A model generated the notes under the pieces. It had not been told where the DNA came from, did not search any database, and was given only the letters and a program-made list of their open reading frames with translations. From assembly GCA_050953105.1 (NCBI GenBank), contig JBMNMA010000004.1, positions 248,001 to 312,000 of the forward strand: a DNA stretch of 64,000 nt, in the 5' to 3' direction. Positions 50,974 to 60,900 of this stretch are shown in pieces. Every line of letters begins with the position of its first letter. Position 1 is the stretch's first letter. The position numbers and the translations under genes were made by a program. Source of the stretch: UBA1206 sp050953105. Lineage in GTDB: Bacteria > Bacillota > Clostridia > Oscillospirales > CAG-382.

Positions 50974-53022
50974 ATGGAACCGTCAACGCCGTTAAACTTC
51001 ATTAAGGGAATAGGCGACGCAAGGGCAAAGGCCTTTGCCAAACTCGGCGTCCACACCACCGGCGACCTTTTATGCTTTTTCCCCCGGACCTACGAAAACC
51101 GGGGGAACGTAAAAAAGCTTATCGAATGCTTTAACGGTGAAGTTGTTTCGGTGGTTGTAAGAATCGACAGTCCCCCCAAAGAGGGACGGGGTAAAACCGG
51201 AATATTTTTTGTCAAAACAAGCGGCAGCGACGACACCGACACGGTGTACATCACCTTTTTCAACAACAAATGGATTTCCTCCTCCCTTGTGCCGGGAAGG
51301 CTGTTCCGCCTGTACGGCAGAATAACCTTTTCACCCTACGGGCGGGAGATTGTCAACCCGGTTATCGAAACCTATACCCCCGATTTACCCTCCATAATCC
51401 CCGTTTACCCCCAGACAGGCAACTTAACCCAAAGGGTTATATCCTCTGCAATAAAAAGCATTCTGCCCCTGGCTGAAAAGCTGCCGGAGGTATTGCCGAG
51501 TAATGTTTTAACCCAGTTTGCCCTTATATCAAAGGCGGACGCCTTTAAAAAAATCCATTTCCCCGAAACAATGGAGGATACAAAGCAGGCAATCCGCCGC
51601 CTTGCCTTTGAGGAGCTGCTTATATTCCAGCTTGCCCTGTCAAAGCTAAGGTCAAAGCAGGTTATAAAAAAAGCGGCGGAAATGACTCAAAAGGGAACAG
51701 GCGTCAGGCTGTTTTTCGAAAACCTGCCCTTTGAGCTGACATCGGCCCAGAAAAGGGCGGTTAAAGAAATTTTTGCCGACATGCAAAAGGACATCCCCAT
51801 GATGCGGCTTGTTCAGGGGGACGTGGGTTCGGGCAAAACCGTCCTTGCCGCTGCGGCGGCCTACTTTGCCGCCAAAAACGGCTATCAGGCGGCAATAATG
51901 GCACCAACCGAAATATTAGCCGTCCAGCATTACAACACCATTACCAGAATGCTTGAAAAGTTTGATATTCCCACCGCCCTCCTTACCGGTGGAATGACTG
52001 CTTCTCAAAAGAAAAATGCCAAGGCCGCCATTTTAAAGGGGGATGTGAGTGTCATAATCGGCACCCACGCCGTCATACAATCGGATGTAGAGTTTAAAAA
52101 CCTTGCCCTTGCGGTAACCGACGAGCAGCACCGTTTCGGTGTAATCCAACGGGCTTCCCTTATAACCAAGGGGGAAAAGGATATCACCCCCCATACCCTG
52201 GTTATGTCAGCAACACCCATTCCAAGGACATTAAGCCTTATTTTATACGGAGACCTGGACTTGTCGGTGCTTGACGAGCTGCCGCCGGGACGGAAGAAGA
52301 TAGAAACCTACGCCCTTGAAAAACGGGAAAGGGATAAAATCAACTCTGTTTTGCGAAACGAAATTAAAAAGGGACATCAGGTGTTTGTGGTCTGCCCGCT
52401 GGTGGAGGAATCGGAAAACCTTGACGCCCAGTCGGCCGAGGAAAAAATTGAGGAAATCAAGGCTGATTTTCCCGAATACGAATGCGCCCTCCTTCACGGC
52501 AAAATGAAGGGTAAGGACAAAACCAGAATCATGGCCGACTTTAAGGCGGGGAAGACAAAAATTTTAGTTTCCACCACCGTCATAGAGGTGGGGGTGGACA
52601 TACCCAATGCCACAGTTATGGTTATAGAAAATGCCGAACGCTTTGGCCTTTCCACCCTCCATCAGCTTAGAGGAAGAATAGGGCGGGGGGCAGATAAATC
52701 CTACTGCCTGCTTATATATGACAAAGAGTCCAAAAAGTCAAAGGAACGGCTTGAAACCATGTGCCGCACCGACAACGGCTTTGAAATAGCCGAAGCCGAC
52801 CTGAAACTCCGCGGCCCCGGGGACTTTTTCGGCGAAAGGCAGTCGGGTGAAATAAAATTCAAAGTGGCAAGCATTGCAGACCTTCCCTTAATCGAACAAA
52901 CCCGGGCCTGCGCCAATGTGATAATAGATAAAAATCTCCTTTTGGAAAACGATTACTCCCTTATAAACGAAGAATCCGAAAAGCTTTATTTAAGCAATCT
53001 GAAAAGAAATATATTTAATTAA
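50974..53022 (+). CDS. recG: ATP-dependent DNA helicase RecG
   Basis: The 682-residue protein has the N-terminal wedge/OB region (about 1-230), Walker A GDVGSGKT (about 287-294), TDEQHRFG (DExx box variant), the SATPIPRT motif III and VIEVGVDIPNA and QLRGRIGRG of the second helicase half. These are diagnostic of RecG, which remodels stalled forks and Holliday junctions. AGAGGGAC precedes the ATG. It is co-directional with the SbcDC-like pair (11-base gap) and dusB (1-base gap). Confidence 0.96.
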   Translation: MEPSTPLNFIKGIGDARAKAFAKLGVHTTGDLLCFFPRTYENRGNVKKLIECFNGEVVSVVVRIDSPPKEGRGKTGIFFVKTSGSDDTDTVYITFFNNKWISSSLVPGRLFRLYGRITFSPYGREIVNPVIETYTPDLPSIIPVYPQTGNLTQRVISSAIKSILPLAEKLPEVLPSNVLTQFALISKADAFKKIHFPETMEDTKQAIRRLAFEELLIFQLALSKLRSKQVIKKAAEMTQKGTGVRLFFENLPFELTSAQKRAVKEIFADMQKDIPMMRLVQGDVGSGKTVLAAAAAYFAAKNGYQAAIMAPTEILAVQHYNTITRMLEKFDIPTALLTGGMTASQKKNAKAAILKGDVSVIIGTHAVIQSDVEFKNLALAVTDEQHRFGVIQRASLITKGEKDITPHTLVMSATPIPRTLSLILYGDLDLSVLDELPPGRKKIETYALEKRERDKINSVLRNEIKKGHQVFVVCPLVEESENLDAQSAEEKIEEIKADFPEYECALLHGKMKGKDKTRIMADFKAGKTKILVSTTVIEVGVDIPNATVMVIENAERFGLSTLHQLRGRIGRGADKSYCLLIYDKESKKSKERLETMCRTDNGFEIAEADLKLRGPGDFFGERQSGEIKFKVASIADLPLIEQTRACANVIIDKNLLLENDYSLINEESEKLYLSNLKRNIFN

Positions 53023-53023
53023 A

Positions 53024-53971
53024 ATGAAAATAGGCGAAATAACAATAAAAAACGGAATATTCCTTGCCCCCATGGCAGGGGTTACAGACTATCCCTTCAG
53101 AGAAATCTGTTCCTCCCTCGGTGCCGAATGCGTTATAACCGAAATGGTGTCGGCCAAAGCGGTGTGCTACGGGGACAAAAAAACAACGTCCATTGCCACC
53201 CTTGAAAGGGATGTCCGCCCCGCAGGCATACAGCTTTTCGGCTCCGAGCCTTACTACATGGCCAAAGCCGCCGAAATGCTAATGGAATACTCACCGGATT
53301 TCTTTGACATTAACATGGGCTGCCCCGTTAAAAAGGTGGTGTCCAACGGCGAAGGCTCGGCATTAATGAAATATCCCTATAAATGCTATGAGATTGTAAA
53401 AGCCATAAAATCCGCCGTTGATATTCCGGTAACCGTTAAAATAAGGGCGGGGTTTGACAAAAACCATATAAATGCCGACGAGGTGGCCAAATACTGCGAG
53501 GAAGGCGGCGCATCGGCCATATTTATCCATGGCAGGACAAGGGAAATGATGTATTCGGGCAAAGCCGACCGTAATATAATAAAAAAGGTAAAAAATTCGG
53601 TCAGCATTCCCGTGGTTGGAAACGGCGATATTTTTACGGCTGAAGACGCCCTGGCAATGTTTAATGATACCGGCTGCGACGGGGTAATGGTGGCCCGGGG
53701 AAGTCTGGGCCGGCCCTGGATTTTTGGTGAAATTGCCGCCACCATTGAGGGAAGGGAATATAAGTTGCCGGATATTAATGAAATAGGCGAAATTATAAAA
53801 CGGCATATCTTTCTTCAGGAAGAATATAAAAAAGAAAACATGCTTTCACTTAGAAAGCAGCTTGCGTGGTATACCAAGGGTATGCCGGGCTCGGCTGCGG
53901 TAAGAAGCAGACTGAACGTCGCCACCGGATATGAGGAATTTATTGAAATAGTAAATGAGGTTTTCGCCTGA
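53024..53971 (+). CDS. dusB: tRNA-dihydrouridine synthase
   Basis: The 315-residue FMN enzyme has APMAGVTDYPFREI, NMGCPVKKVVSNGEGSALM, the catalytic Cys in NMGCP (about 97), VKIRAG, FIHGRTREMMYSG and VGNGDI. It reduces uridine to dihydrouridine in tRNA. Features fit the DusB subgroup. It starts one base after the recG stop and lacks a strong own ribosome site, so coupling to recG is likely. Confidence 0.93.
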   Translation: MKIGEITIKNGIFLAPMAGVTDYPFREICSSLGAECVITEMVSAKAVCYGDKKTTSIATLERDVRPAGIQLFGSEPYYMAKAAEMLMEYSPDFFDINMGCPVKKVVSNGEGSALMKYPYKCYEIVKAIKSAVDIPVTVKIRAGFDKNHINADEVAKYCEEGGASAIFIHGRTREMMYSGKADRNIIKKVKNSVSIPVVGNGDIFTAEDALAMFNDTGCDGVMVARGSLGRPWIFGEIAATIEGREYKLPDINEIGEIIKRHIFLQEEYKKENMLSLRKQLAWYTKGMPGSAAVRSRLNVATGYEEFIEIVNEVFA

Positions 53972-54088
53972 AATATCTTTACGGACAAGTATATTGTGTA
54001 TATTTTGTAAATTGTGCGCAAAAAAATCCGCGCCAACCCCCGGCTGTTGTGCAAAACGCAGTTTTTAACGACTTAATTTTATTTATTG

Positions 54089-54117
54089 TTGACAATAAGG
54101 GGTTTTAATGATAAACT
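54089..54117 (+). promoter_or_regulatory. Promoter of possible small RNA
   Basis: TTGACA (54089-54094) and TAAACT (54112-54117) have a 17-base spacer. Confidence 0.55.
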
Positions 54118-54118
54118 G

Positions 54119-54236
54119 CAGTTAACAGTTTGAAACTGTTAACTGACCTTATACGGCAAGTCCGTAACGGGTTTTCTTATTTTTTAGCTATCAATATACA
54201 AAGAGCTGCTTGGCAATAGCCGGCAGTTCTTTTTTT
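54119..54236 (+). ncRNA. Possible small RNA or leader, unknown class
   Basis: Directly after the promoter comes a 27-base perfect palindrome (54119-54145), then a small ACGG/CCGT hairpin and, at the end, a terminator. The whole would be about 115 bases. No gene is inside. It may be a small RNA or the operator of one; the palindrome at the start could also be a repressor site. Confidence 0.45.
54203..54236 (+). terminator. Intrinsic terminator
   Basis: GAGCTGCTTGGC pairs with GCCGGCAGTTC (one bulge, G-T pairs) over AATA, followed by seven Ts. Confidence 0.75.
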
Positions 54237-54350
54237 GCTTTAATTTTAACAAAGGGTAGTTAAAGGCAAACCGGCTTGGCAGCTCTCATCCGTCCTTGAC
54301 TAATTTTCCCTTTCATGTTAAAATACCAAAAAACTTTACAGGTGAATATT

Positions 54351-56486
54351 ATGATTACACTTAAAAAGACAATCATCCTAATTTTAACCGCCATATTCAC
54401 CCTCGGGCTGCTTACCGCCTGCGGCGGCGGAGATAAAGCCGAAAGCTCTGTCCCCGGTTCAAGCCAAACATCTTCACCCTTATCATCAAACGAACCGTCG
54501 GCGGAAGAATCTGAAAACGAATCTTCGTGTGACGACCTGACCGGAGAAGAATCAACTGCGGATGAGTCATCCGTTAATGAATCGTCCGAAACCGAATCAT
54601 CCACTGAAGAACCATCTAAAGAAGAACCATCCAAAGAAGAACCATCCAAAGAAGAATCATCCAAGGAAGAATCATCAAATGATGAAACGTCGGAGGAAGA
54701 ATCGTCAGAGGATGAATCGTCATCAGACGAATCATCCGGGGAGGAAGTTGTGAAAAACTGGCCATACATTAACGGTTCATTTATTCAATACGGTCCCTTT
54801 TTAAATTATACCGACAAGCAGCTTGAAAAGCATTTCGACTATTTAAAACAGGCTGGTATAGAATACCTTGTGCTGTATACCTCGGCATCCCTTGACAAGG
54901 ACGGCAAATACACCACCCTTTACTATCCCTCCGAACACGCCAAAACCAAAAAAGCCTCAAATTACAACGATACATATAAAAATATAACCGAAAAAATACT
55001 TGACCAATGCAAATCTCATGGAATAAAGGCATATATAACCCCTATTAACATGGACGGCTGGGGAAGCACCTGGGGTGTGGGCCAAAAGGATAAACTTAAC
55101 CTCTTTGTAACCGAAACCCTTGCAATATCAAAGGAAATGTATGATTTATTCAAGACCAAATACGGCGACACCTTCTACGGCTGGTATTTTGCCCCCGAAT
55201 TTGCAAACTACTTTACTTACTGGGACAACACTTTGTATCAAAACACCTGGGACTTTTTCAACGCCCTGCTTGACGGATATAACAAAATCGACAAGTCCAT
55301 GCCCTTCCTCCTTTCCCCCTACTTTGCCGACTTTGCCCCCTATTCAAGCCCCAAGGACACGGCTGCGGCATGGGATAAAATCTTTTCGGGCATTAAATTC
55401 CGCAAAGGTGACATTTTCTGTCCCCAGGACTGCGTGGGCAGCGGTCTTGCCAAAATAAACAGCTTTACCGAATTTTATTCGGAATTCAAAAAGGTTATAG
55501 ATAAATACGAAAATCTTTCCTTCTGGGGCAACCCCGAAAACTTTGTCCAGGCCAACTGGTCAACCGCCCCCGTTACCCGCTATGTTCTTCAGCTTGAAAA
55601 AGCGGCGGAATATGTGGAAGGCTTTATTTCCTTTGCCTATTCCCACTACTACGCCCCCGACATTGCCGGCACAAGCACCTTCCACAACGACTATGTGAAA
55701 TACTACAACACCGGTAAAGTCGATTATTACGGAAACAGCCAATCCCCCTCTATAATTTCGGTAAGCTACACCCCGGCCACCTCTGGTGTGAAGCTTGAAG
55801 TCAAAGTCAAAAACAGTAAATACGGTATTTATAAGGTTGAATTTTACAGGGGCAGCGAACTTGTCGCCACCGTGGTAAACGCCGAAAGCGACTATGCCAA
55901 AGGGGAAATCACCCTCACCGGCTACGACAAAACCGTTACCCAAAACGGCTCATATACATATACCGCCAAAGTCTACGCCTTTTCCGGGGAGATAGTGGAG
56001 TCGGCGGCTAAAACCGTTCAAGTTTCCGTCCCCGAATGCATAAGCATAGGCAAAAAATATACCACCGACTATACCGGCTATGACACCTATCCCGACGACG
56101 GCAAAAAACTTACCGACGGCAAGTATGCAACAACTTCAGAATATTCCGACCATGCATCTTCGGGCTTTGCCGGAAATTCAAACGTTTCTTTTATAATAGA
56201 CCTTGAAAAGGAAGCTGCCATAACCTCGGTTATCGCCAGAGCGCTAAACAGCGGCAGCGGCGGAGCTGTTATTCCCACCACCGTAAGGGTATCATTCTCC
56301 ACCGACGGGGTGAATTTCGGCAATGCCATTACCCTTGACGGCCCCTCCCGTCCCACCGAAGCCGGCTGGGCGGTTGCAGAGTTTGACGCCGGCGGAATAC
56401 GGGCAAGATATGTCAAGATCGAATATCTTGCATTACGCAACTGGCTGTTTATAGACGAAATATCAGTTTACGGCACACAAAAGTAA
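54351..56486 (+). CDS. Lipoprotein with Ser/Glu repeats, DUF4434-like barrel and discoidin domain
   Basis: The ATG at 54351 follows AGGTGAATATT. The signal ends in lipobox LLTAC. Residues about 30-140 are a low-complexity Glu/Ser linker of five-residue units (EEPSK and the like). Residues about 143-430 (INGSFIQYGPFLNY, then LKQAGIEYLVLYT and FYGWYFAPEF) resemble the DUF4434 TIM-barrel, a glycosidase-like fold. A beta-sandwich follows (about 440-540), then an F5/8 type C (discoidin) domain to the end. It is probably a membrane-anchored enzyme acting on glycans, with the linker as wall spacer. Substrate unknown. Confidence 0.82.
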   Translation: MITLKKTIILILTAIFTLGLLTACGGGDKAESSVPGSSQTSSPLSSNEPSAEESENESSCDDLTGEESTADESSVNESSETESSTEEPSKEEPSKEEPSKEESSKEESSNDETSEEESSEDESSSDESSGEEVVKNWPYINGSFIQYGPFLNYTDKQLEKHFDYLKQAGIEYLVLYTSASLDKDGKYTTLYYPSEHAKTKKASNYNDTYKNITEKILDQCKSHGIKAYITPINMDGWGSTWGVGQKDKLNLFVTETLAISKEMYDLFKTKYGDTFYGWYFAPEFANYFTYWDNTLYQNTWDFFNALLDGYNKIDKSMPFLLSPYFADFAPYSSPKDTAAAWDKIFSGIKFRKGDIFCPQDCVGSGLAKINSFTEFYSEFKKVIDKYENLSFWGNPENFVQANWSTAPVTRYVLQLEKAAEYVEGFISFAYSHYYAPDIAGTSTFHNDYVKYYNTGKVDYYGNSQSPSIISVSYTPATSGVKLEVKVKNSKYGIYKVEFYRGSELVATVVNAESDYAKGEITLTGYDKTVTQNGSYTYTAKVYAFSGEIVESAAKTVQVSVPECISIGKKYTTDYTGYDTYPDDGKKLTDGKYATTSEYSDHASSGFAGNSNVSFIIDLEKEAAITSVIARALNSGSGGAVIPTTVRVSFSTDGVNFGNAITLDGPSRPTEAGWAVAEFDAGGIRARYVKIEYLALRNWLFIDEISVYGTQK
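54607..54684 (+). repeat. 15-base tandem repeat in lipoprotein linker
   Basis: GAAGAACCATCCAAA and close variants are repeated five times head to tail, encoding EEPSK/EESSK. Copy number may vary between strains. Confidence 0.8.
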
Positions 56487-56550
56487 AAAAGCACAAAACC
56501 CGTAAGTGTTTTGCATCTTTTCTCTTATCCCTTGTTTTTAACTTAACAAA

Positions 56551-56580
56551 AAGCCTCCGGCAAAAACCGGAGGCTTTTTT
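56551..56580. terminator. Bidirectional terminator
   Basis: AAGCCTCCGG (56551-56560) pairs with CCGGAGGCTT (56567-56576), with A and T runs outside. It separates the lipoprotein gene from the convergent dehydrogenase gene. Confidence 0.9.
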
Positions 56581-56583
56581 TAT

Positions 56584-57687
56584 TTATTTTTCCCAGGGGA
56601 AAACATAGCTTAATTTCAGTTCGTCTCTTACTGCGGAAAATTCCTTTTGAACCGCTTCGTTAATGGGAACACCGGTGTTCTTTCTTTCATTCCAAATATC
56701 CCATTCCTTTTCGCCGGCGGTGTAAATTCTGTCGTGTCCCGGAGCCTTGTCGGATGCCCTTAACTCTCTCAGAATGTCTCCCGCGGTCTTCTTAAACTCT
56801 TCGACACCCATAAATGCGTTGGTGTCTATGGCGATAAAGAAGTGTCCGAGATGGTAGGGAACCAGCTTGCCGTCCTGAATTCCGGTGAGCATCTTAAGGT
56901 AGTTGCCCTGCTGGAGCGCTGCCGACAGTATTTCAACCACGGTGGCATAACCGTAGCCCTTATATCCGCCGAGATCTTCGCCTATTCCGCCGAGGGGGGC
57001 AAGGGCTGCCTCGCCGGTGTTGAGCTGCTTTAATATTTCCGCGGAATTTGTAAGGGCTTCGCCGTTGCGGCCGATAACCATGCCGGCGGGGGTGTCCATA
57101 CCCATGCGGGCGAAATATTCGATTTTACCTCTCTGAGTTATGGAAGTGGCGCAGTCTAAAACAAAGGGAAAATCTTCGTCTGTGGGTAAACCAACGGTTA
57201 AAGGGTTGGTGCCCAGCATGTTTTCCACACCGAAGGTGGGGGCAATGGAGGGGCGGGCGTTGGTCCCGGTAATGCCTATCATGCCCTCTTTGGTGGCCAT
57301 GGTGGCGTAGTAGCCGGCAATGCCGTAATGGCAGGAATTTCTCACCGCTACCATACCCATGCCGTATTCCTTGGCCTTCTTAATAGCCATTTCCATGGCC
57401 TTGTAGCCGATAACCTGGCCCATGCCGTCATGGCCGTCAACCACTGCGGTGGTGGCGGTTTCACGTATAACCTCAAAATTGGTTACGGGGTTTTGAATTC
57501 CCGCCTTAATTCTGTCAATGTAAATGGGTTTAAATCTGTTTACCCCGTGGCTTTCGATACCCCGGCGGTCGGATTCAAGGAGGACATCGGCGCATATTTC
57601 GGCGTCCGCCCTCGGCACTCCAACCCCAACAAAGGCGTCGGTAACAAAGGGAATCAGTATATCCCAGCTGCAAACAACTTTTGCCAT
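56584..57687 (-). CDS. Ldh family (malate/L-lactate/ureidoglycolate) NAD(P)-dependent oxidoreductase
   Basis: The 367-residue protein has the family's RRGIESHGVNRF motif (about 51-62), a VRNSCHYGIAGYYA block, GMIGITGTNARPSIAPTFG and GYKGYGYA. These identify the type-2 malate/lactate dehydrogenase family (YlbC, AllD, ComC), distinct from classical LDH. CGGAGGTTAAATT precedes the ATG. No pathway neighbours are present; substrate could be malate, sulfolactate, ureidoglycolate or a related hydroxy acid. Confidence 0.9.
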   Translation of the reverse strand: MAKVVCSWDILIPFVTDAFVGVGVPRADAEICADVLLESDRRGIESHGVNRFKPIYIDRIKAGIQNPVTNFEVIRETATTAVVDGHDGMGQVIGYKAMEMAIKKAKEYGMGMVAVRNSCHYGIAGYYATMATKEGMIGITGTNARPSIAPTFGVENMLGTNPLTVGLPTDEDFPFVLDCATSITQRGKIEYFARMGMDTPAGMVIGRNGEALTNSAEILKQLNTGEAALAPLGGIGEDLGGYKGYGYATVVEILSAALQQGNYLKMLTGIQDGKLVPYHLGHFFIAIDTNAFMGVEEFKKTAGDILRELRASDKAPGHDRIYTAGEKEWDIWNERKNTGVPINEAVQKEFSAVRDELKLSYVFPWEK

Positions 57688-57800
57688 AATTTAACCTCCG
57701 ACATTTTTTTATTCAATCAATTATAGTCTTGCCCGTTTTGTTTGTCAACAGTCCACACTTATTTTGCCAATTTTTATTTATACATTTTGAAAAAAAGTGC

Positions 57801-57829
57801 TTGACAAGCCTAATAAAATGTGCTATTAT
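57801..57829 (+). promoter_or_regulatory. rpoB promoter
   Basis: TTGACA (57801-57806) and TATTAT (57824-57829) with a 17-base spacer. The 5' leader of about 110 bases has CCCGCAGTGGG and a T run near 57868, possibly an attenuator. Confidence 0.8.
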
Positions 57830-57944
57830 AATAAACTGCACTAAATTGCCCGCAGTGGGACTTTTTTTCATTTGTTTTAATTAGGATAGTGAAAAAAGTT
57901 TACAAAAAATTAGCAAAGGGCGTCTTAAAGGAGTGAACGGTTTA

Positions 57945-60900
57945 ATGGTCAAAACCTGCTATCTCGGCACCCGCGAAAGAAAATCCTTTTCAAAGCACGA
58001 GGAAGTTCTTGAAATGCCGAACCTCATTGAGGTTCAGAAAAAATCCTTCCGTGATTTCGTTGAACACGGTATCCAAGAGGTTCTCGACGACTTTTCCCCA
58101 ATGACCGACTATTCCGGTAATCTGGTAATAGACTTTATCGGTTACAGCTTAAGCGGTCCTCCCAAATATACCATAATGGAGTGTAAGGAAAGGGACGTCA
58201 ACTATGCGGTGCCCTTTAAAGTCAGGGTCAGACTAACCAACAAAGTAACCGAGGAGGTTAAGGAACAGGAAATTTACATGGGGGATTTCCCCATAATGAC
58301 CGACGCTGGAACCTTCATTATAAACGGCGCCGAGCGTGTTATCGTATCCCAGATAGTCCGGTCCCCCGGCGTTTATTACGACAAAATAACCGATAAATCG
58401 GGTAAGCAGCTGTTTACCTCGACAATTATCCCTTATCGGGGCGCATGGCTTGAATACGAAACCGACACCTCGGATGTGTTTTATGTCAGAATAGACAAAA
58501 ACCGCAAGATACCCGTAACTGTTCTGCTGCGTGCTCTCGGCCTTTCCGAAAGCAAGGATATTATAGAGCTTTTCGGTGAAAAGGAAAGGCTTATAAACGC
58601 CACCCTGGAAAAAGACTTAATGCCCCAGGAAGCGGAAAAATACCCCGGCTCAACCCCCAGAGACGAAGCGCTGAAGGAAATCTTCAGAAAACTCCGTCCC
58701 GGCGATCCCCCAGTGGTTGAATCGGCAATTAACCTTTTGAAAAATCTTTTCTTCGACCCCAAGAGATATGACATATCTCCCGTGGGTAGATATAAATTCA
58801 ACAAAAAGCTTGCTCTTGCCAGAAGGATAGAGGGCCATTCCCTTGCCCAACCCGTAGCCGACCCGCTTACCGGGGAAATCCTCTTTGATAAGGGCCACAA
58901 GATAACCCGCCACGATGCCGAAAAAATCGAAAAGGCGGGCATATGGAACGTTACCCTGCTGGTGGAAGAAGACGACCAGTTTGTAGAAGTCAAGGCGTTT
59001 TCCAACAAGATGGTTGACGCTTCCGCTATCTGCGGCTACACCAACGAGGAACTGGACCTTGACGAAAAGGTTCATGTGGACGTGCTCTTCGAAATTCTCC
59101 GTGACACGGGCAGGGAAAACCTTGCGGAGCTGAAAAGGGCTATCGCCCTCCGCAGAGATGAGCTTATTCCTAAATCCATAACTGTTGACGATATTTTCGC
59201 TTCGGTTAACTACCTTATAAATCTTTACCACGGCATCGGTTTAACCGACGACATCGACCATCTCGGCAACCGTCGGCTTCGCTCGGTGGGCGAACTGCTT
59301 ATCCAGCACCTGCGTGTGGGCTTTTCCCGTATGGACAAAATCGTCAAGGAAAAGATGACCACCCAGGACATTGAAACTGTAACACCGCAATCCCTTATTA
59401 ATATACGTCCCATTGTTTCGGTAATACGGGACTTCTTCGGCTCGTCCCCCTTGTCCCAGTTTATGGACCAGGCCAACCCCCTGTCGGAGCTTACCCATAA
59501 GCGCCGTCTGTCGGCGTTAGGCCCCGGCGGTTTGTCAAGGGACAGAGCCTCCTTTGAGGTGCGTGACGTTCACTACACCCATTACGGCCGTGTCTGCCCC
59601 ATAGAAACCCCCGAAGGACCGAATATAGGCCTTATATCCTGCCTTGCAACCTATGCAAGGGTAAACCGCTTCGGCTTTATCGAAGCACCCTACCGGGTGG
59701 TTAAGAACGGCGTGGTTACCAAAGAAGTGGTTTATATAACCGCCGACGAGGAAGACGAATACGTTGTAGCCACCGCCAATGAGGTTATTGACGATAACGG
59801 CAACTTTGTTGAAAAGAAGGTTGTGGCAAGACACCGCGAAACCATTGCCGAATACGATCCCATGGAAATCGACTTAATGGACGTTTCGGCCAAGATGGTG
59901 GTATCGGTGGCAACCGCCATGATCCCCTTCCTTGAAAACGACGACAACACCAGAGCACTGATGGGATCCAACATGCAGAAGCAGGCGGTTCCCCTTATGA
60001 TAACCGAAGCCCCCATAGTGGCCACCGGTATGGAATACCGTGCTGCCGTTGACTCAGGGGTAGTGGTTTTGTGCCGTGAAAGCGGCGTTGTGGAATCGGT
60101 TACCGCAGACGAAGTTGTGGTATTCACCGACTCCGGCAAAATGGATAAATATACCCTTATAAAATTTAAGCGTTCCAACCAGGGAACCTGCGTAAACCAG
60201 CGTCCCGTGGTAAGCAAAGGCCAGCGGGTTAAAGCCGGCGACCTTATAGCCGACGGCCCCGCCACCGACCACGGTGAAGTTTCCCTTGGCAAAAACGTTC
60301 TTATAGGCTTTATGCCATGGGAAGGCTATAACTACGAAGACGCCGTTTTGTTAAACGAGCGTCTTGTAAGGGATGACGTTTACACCTCAATACATATTGA
60401 GGAGTATTACTGCGAATCCCGTGACACCAAACTCGGACCCGAAGAAATTACAAGAGATATACCCAATGTGGGCGAAGACGTGCTTAAAGACCTTGACGAA
60501 AACGGCGTGGTTACCATAGGCACCGAAGTCAGAGCCGGCGACATCCTTGTAGGCAAGGTTACCCCCAAGGGCGAAACCGAGCTTACCAGCGAAGAACGTC
60601 TGCTCAGAGCCATTTTCGGCGAAAAGGCCAGAGAAGTCAGAGACACCTCTCTGAGGCTCCCCCACGGCGAATCGGGTATTGTTGTTGATACAAAGGTATT
60701 CTCAAGGGAAACCTGTGATGTCCTCCAGCCCGGAGTAATAAAATGCGTACGGGTTTATATTGCCCAGAAGCGTAAGATATCCGTCGGGGACAAAATGGCA
60801 GGACGCCATGGTAACAAGGGCGTTATTTCAAGAATTCTCCCCTCGGAGGATATGCCCTTCCTTGCCGACGGCACCCCCCTTGACATTGTGTTAAACCCCC

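Noticed and set aside
54260..54769. Asp/Ser-rich open frame on minus strand
   Set aside because: It is the mirror of the Ser/Glu repeat of the lipoprotein gene.
57840..57880. Terminator or attenuator before rpoB
   Set aside because: The stem is only three to four base pairs; T run alone is not enough.
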